Part shown: positions 13,845 to 19,568 of the stretch, one piece after another
Layout of the letters: each line of letters starts with the position of its first letter
How positions within the stretch are numbered: the first letter of the stretch is position 1
DNA from: Flemingiibacterium sp045632605
Lineage (GTDB): Bacteria; Bacillota; Clostridia; Oscillospirales; CAG-272
Direction: 5' to 3'
Assembly (NCBI GenBank): GCA_045632605.1
Contig: JAZQXA010000062.1
Span: 1-19,568, forward strand
DNA length: 19,568 nucleotides
Translations under genes and position numbers: made by a program
Notes under the pieces: model-generated
The model's database searches: none
Seen by the model: the letters and a program-made list of their open reading frames with translations, nothing else
Told to the model about the DNA's origin: nothing

Positions 13845-16310
13845 TTATCTCCTGTTGTATTTTAATTGAACCGGGCCGAAAAGTCCAGAGGAAAGTGATT
13901 CTTTCGAAAATTCATTGGATATTTCAGGATACGGACTCATTTGCCAATCCTGCCATTTATCAAACGATTTTGTCGAGAGATATTCGTTTGCCGGTGTGTT
14001 TGATACCCTGATTTCAAGCAGATTATTCGCTTTGAGCGGTGCTGTTATCTTAAAGGTGTAGGGATACATAACGCGTGTGCCCTGCGAGATGCCGTTGACG
14101 AAAACCTCTGCGGTATAACGAACCTCACCGAGGTCAAGAAGCAGTTCTTTTGCATCGGGGCATTCGAACTCGGTACTGTAAATACAGCTTCCTGAATAGT
14201 CGGAACCGACAGTTACTTGCCAATCTCCGAGTGCGGTCGGTGTGGGCTTATCGGAGTAGATTTCACTTTCGTATGTCATCTTTCCGATACGCATACGCTT
14301 TTCGCGGCGTAATGTGAAATCTGCAAGTATAGTTTCATTGGTGTATTGATGCATATCGGAGACCTCGATAGCATCATCGCTGTCAATAAGTGCGATAAGT
14401 TCGCCCGATTCGAGATTAATAGAGGGATTGCCGGTACAGTTGATTACTGTACCATCAGTGAGATTTAACCGCTTGTAGGATTTACCGTTGGTATCAAGCG
14501 TGAAATTGGCAGGAGTGAGATTCTCGTTGCTTATGAGAATCAACTTGCCGTTTTCAAGACGGCGTTCCATTACCATAATTTTTTTGCCGCCGCACGCGAA
14601 CTTAACGGGTGCAGTGAGTGATGGGATTTCATCCTTTGTTATAACACGTCCGCCGGATTTTTTGAAGTTGTCGAGAAGTGTGCGAATATCCTCCGGCATA
14701 TCGAATGATGGGTCGGTGACGATTGTTGTGTAGCGTGCATTTCCAAAAGAAATTGCTCCGTTAATATCAGCGCCCCTGATAATATCATCGTCGATAACAT
14801 CAAATCCGATGTGTGCCGCCTCAAGTGCAAATCCAATTTCGTTAAACGTATCCTCGGCATTTTTAGCTCGATTACCGCGGCAGTTAAAGCTTTGAATCGG
14901 ATAATAGAGCGCCGTATTGCATACACGTTCACCAAGAGATGAAACATATGATAATCTTTCAAGGAAACGGTTGAAAACAGCAAGGTCGGAATAACAAGCC
15001 TGACATTCGATAAAGTACGGCATTTCACCGTTCATAAGCCAGCCCTCACGTCCGTACGGAATATTCATCAGGTTGAAGAGATTTATACCGCGAATTGCCT
15101 GGAAGGTTGATATCCAGCGCATTTCATCAAAGGTGAGTCCTGCTCCGTAAACTCCGAACGACTCGGTTACTGCGTATCGACTGCCGTTTTGTGCCGCCGC
15201 AGATGCAGCGAAGCGCGGGAAAAAGTGGTTTGTACCGAGCTCATATGCCCCCTGCATTCGCTTTTCACACGGATGTATCTGACGCCAGATTACGTCAATA
15301 CCGGGGATGTCAAAGCAGCGAAGTGCACGCATCATGCCAAAGTTTCCGCCGCGGATTGAGCCGTTGGGTGTATCGTCGATATTGAGATGACCGACAAAGA
15401 GCAGTCCGTTTTTGTTGCACCATTCACGCTCGTTGAGCAAGAAATTATTGCAGAAATGCTCGTTTAGCATATCGTACCAATCGCTGACTGCTGTTACAAG
15501 CTCGTCCGGTACCTCCGCATCGTTGCAAAGATAAGGAAGATAGGGAAGAATCGAGCGTCCGGTACGCTTTTCATATTCTTCAGCCAAATCCTCGCGGAAT
15601 GCGGTTGACATAGCCATCGGTTCATCGTTGAACACAGCTGAAACCATATCACCGAAATGTTCTTTAAGATAAGGCTTATAGCCCTCATGCGTGATTTCTA
15701 TAAATGAATCGATTGCCTCTTTGCGTGTTACATCGGGGAATTCGGCATGAGCACGCCACATTTCGGTGTAACGCATATTTTTGATATAATATTCGGTAAT
15801 TTCGGTGTCGGAATCAAAGCTCTCGCCTGAATTTACGCGTGTATCGCCGTTTATAAATGAGGCAAGTGTTCCTTCAGAAGGAGTGTAAACTTCGCCAGGC
15901 TTGACGGTAACTGTGTTTTTTACGAGCATCCGGCGTCCGAGGTCGGGGTCTTTCAGCATGACCTTGCCGCACGCACCGCCCGAAGGCCATCCGCCCTCAT
16001 CGTAGAGCCAAGCACTCATACCGAGCGACTTTGCTTTTTCAATGGCGTACTTGTATTCTTCAAAATACGGCGGAGTAAGATAGTCAGGCTCCATGAGCGT
16101 CGGTATTGTTATCGGACGGAAGCTCTTAGGTTCGGGGATTATGTAGAAAAACTTTATTCCGAGCCGCTTCATTTCCTCGAGCTGACGGTCGGTTTCCTCA
16201 TGAGAAATCGGAGCATTCCATACCCAAGAATACATGGGGGCATTTATCGTTGGCGGATTTTTAAAATCGTTATATGCAAAACGGTTGTTTTCTTTCTTAT
16301 AATTGGGCAT
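13845..16310 (-). CDS. GH106-like glycoside hydrolase (alpha-L-rhamnosidase-type)
   Basis: 821 residues, no signal peptide, so cytosolic. A TIM-barrel start with YSWVWNAPISHEETDRQLEEMKRLGI, WLYDEGGWPSGG (about 101-112), FNDEP (about 227-231, candidate catalytic Glu) and AVTESFGVYGAG (about 380-391) matches the family of GH106-related rhamnosidase-like enzymes. The C-terminal 110 residues form a jelly-roll sugar-binding domain (YTAEVFVNGISQG) like those of GH2-type proteins. The substrate could be rhamnosides or related decorated glycans. The ATG at 16310 is chosen because GAGGTGAAAGAT precedes it; the longer frame starts in that site. Follows the CapA-like gene by 20 bases. Confidence 0.82.
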   Translation of the reverse strand: MPNYKKENNRFAYNDFKNPPTINAPMYSWVWNAPISHEETDRQLEEMKRLGIKFFYIIPEPKSFRPITIPTLMEPDYLTPPYFEEYKYAIEKAKSLGMSAWLYDEGGWPSGGACGKVMLKDPDLGRRMLVKNTVTVKPGEVYTPSEGTLASFINGDTRVNSGESFDSDTEITEYYIKNMRYTEMWRAHAEFPDVTRKEAIDSFIEITHEGYKPYLKEHFGDMVSAVFNDEPMAMSTAFREDLAEEYEKRTGRSILPYLPYLCNDAEVPDELVTAVSDWYDMLNEHFCNNFLLNEREWCNKNGLLFVGHLNIDDTPNGSIRGGNFGMMRALRCFDIPGIDVIWRQIHPCEKRMQGAYELGTNHFFPRFAASAAAQNGSRYAVTESFGVYGAGLTFDEMRWISTFQAIRGINLFNLMNIPYGREGWLMNGEMPYFIECQACYSDLAVFNRFLERLSYVSSLGERVCNTALYYPIQSFNCRGNRAKNAEDTFNEIGFALEAAHIGFDVIDDDIIRGADINGAISFGNARYTTIVTDPSFDMPEDIRTLLDNFKKSGGRVITKDEIPSLTAPVKFACGGKKIMVMERRLENGKLILISNENLTPANFTLDTNGKSYKRLNLTDGTVINCTGNPSINLESGELIALIDSDDAIEVSDMHQYTNETILADFTLRREKRMRIGKMTYESEIYSDKPTPTALGDWQVTVGSDYSGSCIYSTEFECPDAKELLLDLGEVRYTAEVFVNGISQGTRVMYPYTFKITAPLKANNLLEIRVSNTPANEYLSTKSFDKWQDWQMSPYPEISNEFSKESLSSGLFGPVQLKYNRR

Positions 16311-16330
16311 ATCTTTCACCTCGTCGAAAA

Positions 16331-17416
16331 TCAGTCTTTTTCGTTGGTTTGATTATATGTGGGGAAAAGCTCACGCCATACATCGGTGTGTGCCTCACAG
16401 TCAAGATAATGTGCGAACATACCGTTGTCACGTTCGGTTGCACCGTCACGATATGCAAATTTTACGCGGTCAGTGTAATTCTGGATGTTATCAATGCAGA
16501 ATTTGTGCCAGCCGTCACGCCATGTGCCGTCAGCAAGAGTTTCACTGCGCTTTGCAAATCCGGCGAGAATCTCTGCTTTATCGTCACCAGATGCGAGGCG
16601 GATTCCGTTGTCAGTTACGCGAATCGGAACGAACTCAACCTCGTTTGTTTTTGTGTCGTACTTAACCGCAAGTCCGGTCTTCCACATTTCTTCATCATAA
16701 AGTCCGACAAAGTTGAAGTTGCCCTGACCGTAGAGAATATGCGAGCCGTTATAGTTTTCATATGCACCGATGCAGTGGCTGTGCTGGGTGAGAATAAGGT
16801 CAGCACCTGCTCTTGCCATCGCACGGCAGGCACGCATCAAACGGGGAGAGGGATATTCACAAAGCTCCTTGCCGCCGTGATAAGCAACGATTACGCGGTC
16901 AGCACTTTTCTTTGCCTCACGGATATCCTCGATGGTTTCAAACTCATCAAACGGACGCGAACCCATTCTGTCATCAAGAGCATATGAATATTCACGTTCA
17001 CAAACAGCGATCACGCAAATCTTTTCGCCGTCTTTTTCGAAAACATAGTTGCGGCGAGAGTCTTCATAGTTGTTGCCAAATCCGGTATAACCGACACCGG
17101 CGGCGGTGAGGGCATCAATGGTGTCGAGGGCACCCTTTCTTCCAAAGTCGAAAACATGGTTGTTGCTGAGTCCGGCAACTGTTACTTTAAGGTCAGCAAG
17201 AACCGTGGCAGTCTTGACGGGAGCTTTAAGGTTCGGGCCGAACTTCTTGATTGCGCCGTCGGAATCGGTAATTGCACATTCAAGATTTGCGAAAGTGAAT
17301 TCGCTCTCGTTAAACAGAGAAACGGTATCTGTAAACAAGGTTTTTGTATCGCCTGCGGCGTAACCACCTCCGGTTATCGCTGTGGGGCAAATGTCACCGA
17401 CAAAAAGTGTTTTCAT
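16331..17416 (-). CDS. CapA-like (PGA_cap) metallophosphatase-fold protein
   Basis: 361 residues, cytosolic (no leader or anchor). Matches the CapA/PGA_cap family: VGDICPT with Asp8, the metal motif NLECAIT (Glu46), SNNHVFDFG (Asn86, His87), AYHGGKE (His180) and QHSHCIGA (His212, His214). These belong to the calcineurin-like fold. CapA takes part in poly-gamma-glutamate capsule export in Bacillus, but many family members are not capsule genes. Starting the GH106/MFS operon, this one may be a phosphatase or phosphodiesterase acting on a sugar derivative. The ATG at 17416 follows AAAGGAGATTACATTC; the longer frame lacks that spacing. Confidence 0.85.
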   Translation of the reverse strand: MKTLFVGDICPTAITGGGYAAGDTKTLFTDTVSLFNESEFTFANLECAITDSDGAIKKFGPNLKAPVKTATVLADLKVTVAGLSNNHVFDFGRKGALDTIDALTAAGVGYTGFGNNYEDSRRNYVFEKDGEKICVIAVCEREYSYALDDRMGSRPFDEFETIEDIREAKKSADRVIVAYHGGKELCEYPSPRLMRACRAMARAGADLILTQHSHCIGAYENYNGSHILYGQGNFNFVGLYDEEMWKTGLAVKYDTKTNEVEFVPIRVTDNGIRLASGDDKAEILAGFAKRSETLADGTWRDGWHKFCIDNIQNYTDRVKFAYRDGATERDNGMFAHYLDCEAHTDVWRELFPTYNQTNEKD

Positions 17417-17442
17417 GAATGTAATCTCCTTTAAAAAATAAT

Positions 17443-17471
17443 TTGACAATTCTGTCATTTGGTGTTATACT
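17443..17471 (+). promoter_or_regulatory. promoter of the AraC-family regulator gene
   Basis: TTGACA (17443-17448), 17-base spacer, TATACT (17466-17471). It predicts a start near 17478 and a leader of about 85 bases. Confidence 0.75.
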
Positions 17472-17516
17472 AATTATAGCACATATGCCTTTAAATAGTA
17501 TATACACAATACTGTG
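17444..17516. promoter_or_regulatory. two short dyads in the divergent regulatory region
   Basis: TGACA-ATTC-TGTCA (17444-17457) overlaps the araC -35, and CACA-ATAC-TGTG (17505-17516) lies upstream of the operon promoter. Each is a short inverted repeat with a four-base centre. Possible operators; AraC proteins more usually bind direct repeats, so this is tentative. Confidence 0.3.
17473..17501 (-). promoter_or_regulatory. probable activator-dependent promoter of the CapA-like/GH106/MFS operon
   Basis: On the minus strand a clear -10 TATAAT (17478-17473) but a poor -35 (ATACTA, 17501-17496). It nearly abuts the -10 of the divergent araC promoter. A weak -35 fits activation by the neighbouring AraC protein. 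Confidence 0.5.
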
Positions 17517-17563
17517 CTGATTTTTGATTTTTTTCATTTTTCCGCTGTGTTAAGGAGAGAACA

Positions 17564-18307
17564 ATGGATAAATATATAGTCAGTGAGCTGATTCATTTCT
17601 GCAATGTTACGGTTAAAAAAGTTTCTAAAATTACCAGAGGTAAAATAGATTATTTCGATTTCACATTCGTTCTCAAGGGGCATCTCGATTACACCGTAAA
17701 CGGCAAACACGTCAGAGTCAGCGAAAATGATGCGATTCTGCTGACGCCGGGTACGGAGCGTTCACGTCCGATTGCCGACACAGAAGCACATTACGTCAGC
17801 TTCAATTTCCGTGCTTATGACGACAGTATGCTTCCTACACAGCTTGTTTATGAGAATGTTATTACCAAGGAAATACGTGCACTGACCGAGGTTTTTTCGG
17901 AACAGCACATATCCGCATTTTATCATTCTCATGAAAAAATGACGAATATACTCAACTGCATTCTCTTTGAGCTTATTGACGCAATATCGCTCGGAAGCAA
18001 CGACAAAAATGTCGTTTCGGTGCTCAAATACATCGACGAAAATCTCACGAAGCGCATCACTATCACAGACATAAGCAAGGCGGTGCATTTGTCGAGCGAT
18101 TATATTTCTCACTGCTTCAAGCGGGAACTTGGCAGGTCGGTCATGGACTACGTTAACGAGCGGCGTATGCTGCTTGCACGAAACATGATTTCGGGCGGTG
18201 AAGTGCCGCTGACTGATATAGCCGATGCCCTCGGCTACGATAGCTACAGTTATTTTTCGCGTGTGTTCAAGCGGTATTTCGGCGTGCCGCCGATACAGTA
18301 CAGATAA
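17564..18307 (+). CDS. AraC-family transcriptional regulator
   Basis: 247 residues. An N-terminal cupin-like sensor domain (FDFTFVLKGHLDYTVNGKHVRV, LLTPGTER) and a C-terminal AraC domain with two helix-turn-helix units (ITITDISKAVHLSSDYISHCFKRELG; VPLTDIADALGYDSYSYFSRVFKRYFGVPP). Most likely a sugar-responsive activator of the divergent CapA-like/GH106/MFS operon. AAGGAGAG precedes the ATG. Ends at a strong terminator facing the korC gene. Confidence 0.9.
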   Translation: MDKYIVSELIHFCNVTVKKVSKITRGKIDYFDFTFVLKGHLDYTVNGKHVRVSENDAILLTPGTERSRPIADTEAHYVSFNFRAYDDSMLPTQLVYENVITKEIRALTEVFSEQHISAFYHSHEKMTNILNCILFELIDAISLGSNDKNVVSVLKYIDENLTKRITITDISKAVHLSSDYISHCFKRELGRSVMDYVNERRMLLARNMISGGEVPLTDIADALGYDSYSYFSRVFKRYFGVPPIQYR

Positions 18308-18348
18308 AACAAGCGGTCTGCTTTTGCAGACCGCTTAACTTTTTATTT
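18307..18348. terminator. bidirectional terminator between the AraC gene and korC
   Basis: Perfect 11-bp stem AAGCGGTCTGC / GCAGACCGCTT (18311-18321, 18326-18336), loop TTTT, followed by AACTTTTTATTTT on the plus strand. GTTTTATC follows on the minus strand, so it also ends the kor operon. Confidence 0.8.
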
Positions 18349-18879
18349 TGCGTAGTTGTAACCCATTTCGAGGGCTTTCTTGTTCTTTTCGATAAGAGCA
18401 GCCTTTGTGGGCGGAATGCCTGCGAGCATATGCTCGAGGAATGCATCGTATTCAAAGAGTCCGGTCAGCTTTAAGAGATAACCGAGCACGATTACGTTTG
18501 CCATACCGGTGAGTCCTGCGTCGGATGCCATTGCGGTTGCCGGAATGCCGTAAACCTCAATGTCACTTCTGTCCGAGCTCTTGTCGATAAGCGAGCAGTC
18601 GTAAATGAGCTTGCCGCCTGCGATTACCTTCGGCTCGAACTTGTCAAAAGAGGGAAGATTGAGAGCGATGAGAATGTCGGGAGTTACAACAACGGGAGAA
18701 CCGATTTCCTCATCGGAAACGATAACGGAGCAGTTAGCCGCACCGCCGCGCATTTCCGGACCGTAAGAGGGAAGCCACGAAACCTGAAGCTCGGAGTCCA
18801 TCGCCATTTTTGCGATTGCCTTTCCTGCGAAAAGGATACCCTGTCCGCCAAAGCCTGCAAGAAGAATGTTAGTAGTCAT
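18343..18879 (-). CDS. korC: 2-oxoacid:ferredoxin oxidoreductase gamma subunit (KorC-like)
   Basis: 178 residues, normal for KorC/PorG. The N-terminal nucleotide-fold motif LLAGFGGQGILFAG, then WLPSYGPEMRGGAANCSVIVSDEEIGSPVV typical of the gamma domain. Catalyses, with alpha and beta subunits, the ferredoxin-linked CoA-dependent oxidation of 2-oxoacids (2-oxoglutarate or branched-chain 2-oxoacids). Its ATG overlaps the korB stop (TAATG), indicating coupling. The exact substrate (Kor vs Vor) cannot be fixed here. Confidence 0.9.
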   Translation of the reverse strand: MTTNILLAGFGGQGILFAGKAIAKMAMDSELQVSWLPSYGPEMRGGAANCSVIVSDEEIGSPVVVTPDILIALNLPSFDKFEPKVIAGGKLIYDCSLIDKSSDRSDIEVYGIPATAMASDAGLTGMANVIVLGYLLKLTGLFEYDAFLEHMLAGIPPTKAALIEKNKKALEMGYNYAK

Positions 18880-19568
18880 TATTCAGTTACCTCCTTGGTG
18901 GAAGTGGGGTTAAGTTCCTTAACGTCAGCATCCTTGTAAACGCCAAGCGGATAGAACGGAATCATGTCTGTCTTAACCCACTCGAGAGCCTGCTCGGGAG
19001 TCATACCCCAGTTTGTCGGGCAGGTGGAAAGAACTTCAACGATGGAGAGTCCCTTCTTGTCAACCTGATTCTGGAATGCCTTCTTGATTGCCGCCTTTGC
19101 CTTTTTGATGTTGGGAACGGTGTTCACCGCAACGCGCTCTGCGTAAGCAACGCCGTCGAGAGTCGAGAGCATTTCGCAAACTCTGATTGGCGAGCCCTGG
19201 ATTCTGCGGTCACGTCCGTAGGGCGAGGTGGTTGTAACCTGACCGGGCATTGTGGTCGGAGCCATCTGTCCGCCGGTCATACCGTAGATACAGTTATTAA
19301 TGAAGATAATTGTGATGTTTTCGCCTCTTGCACCAACGTGAACAGTTTCAGCAGTACCGATTGCGGCGAGGTCGCCGTCGCCCTGATATGTAAATACGAT
19401 ATTGTCGGGATGAGTACGCTTAACGCCGGTAGCAACGGCGGGAGCACGGCCGTGAGCCGCCTCGATCATGTCGCACTCGAAGTAATTGTATGCGAATACG
19501 GAGCATCCTACGGGAGCGATGCCCACTGTTTTATCAATGATGCCGAGCTCGTCAATTACTTCCGCAAC
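18879..19568 (-). CDS. korB: 2-oxoacid:ferredoxin oxidoreductase beta subunit (TPP-binding), partial
   Basis: 229 codons are visible; the frame runs open off the right edge (5' end missing), so the GTG at 19526 is not the true start. GIAPVGCSVFAYNYF is the typical early segment; GDGDLAAIGTAETVHV ... FINN forms the TPP/Mg-binding GDG-NN motif; YGMTGGQMAPTT follows as in KorB. Ends TAA, overlapping korC. The alpha subunit and usually a ferredoxin-like subunit would lie beyond 19568. Confidence 0.92.
   Translation of the reverse strand, partial: VAEVIDELGIIDKTVGIAPVGCSVFAYNYFECDMIEAAHGRAPAVATGVKRTHPDNIVFTYQGDGDLAAIGTAETVHVGARGENITIIFINNCIYGMTGGQMAPTTMPGQVTTTSPYGRDRRIQGSPIRVCEMLSTLDGVAYAERVAVNTVPNIKKAKAAIKKAFQNQVDKKGLSIVEVLSTCPTNWGMTPEQALEWVKTDMIPFYPLGVYKDADVKELNPTSTKEVTE

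Noticed and set aside
16274..16987. 237-codon plus-strand open frame across the GH106-like and CapA-like genes
   Set aside because: Antisense shadow of two well-supported genes; cysteine-rich, low-information translation.
1..19568. CRISPR arrays, tRNA or rRNA genes, phage or defence islands
   Set aside because: No regularly spaced repeats, tRNA cloverleaf or rRNA segments were seen, and no phage structural genes; the DUF4143 ATPase alone is not evidence of a defence system.

Overview
The window looks like a chromosomal segment of an anaerobic, low-to-moderate GC Bacillota, most likely a Clostridia/Oscillospirales-type gut organism. The grounds are strong AGGAGG-like ribosome binding sites, TTG and GTG starts, near-consensus TTGACA-17-TATAAT promoters, a T-box leader, a DUF1540 protein, and a ferredoxin-dependent 2-oxoacid oxidoreductase (KorB/KorC type). 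This is inference from gene content; no taxonomic marker gene is present.

Layout. Positions 1-2600 are an accessory, partly eroded region. It holds the 5' end of an unknown gene (minus), a DUF4143/AAA ATPase (plus) with its own promoter and terminators, and an IS200-type element whose tnpA is broken by a frameshift. A MazG-like pyrophosphohydrolase pseudogene (minus, premature stop plus frameshift) follows directly. From 7112 down to about 2900 runs a long minus-strand operon: consensus promoter, structured leader with a tiny reading frame and an intrinsic-terminator attenuator, ilvB, ilvN, a split threonine/serine exporter (ThrE_1 + ThrE_2), a small membrane protein and a YbjQ protein. Upstream of it is a separately promoted cytosolic alpha/beta hydrolase (minus).

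From 8143 to 10120 a plus-strand unit has a perfect promoter, a complete T-box riboswitch and a sodium:solute symporter; its terminator is shared with a convergent minus-strand pair (acyl carrier protein, then EamA/DMT exporter). Divergent from that pair is a degenerate ROK-type regulator (plus), followed by a small Cys-rich DUF1540 protein (plus). A bidirectional terminator then separates these from a carbohydrate locus: minus-strand operon CapA-like metallophosphatase, GH106-like glycosidase, MFS sugar transporter, with a divergent AraC regulator. The window ends inside a minus-strand 2-oxoacid:ferredoxin oxidoreductase operon (korB partial, korC).

The most interesting items are two different RNA-level controls of amino acid genes (the T-box before the symporter and the leader before ilvB, which is not a T-box), the coupling of ilvBN to a Thr/Ser exporter, and the compact sugar locus that includes a CapA-like phosphatase. 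I did not find a clearly new defence or mobile system.
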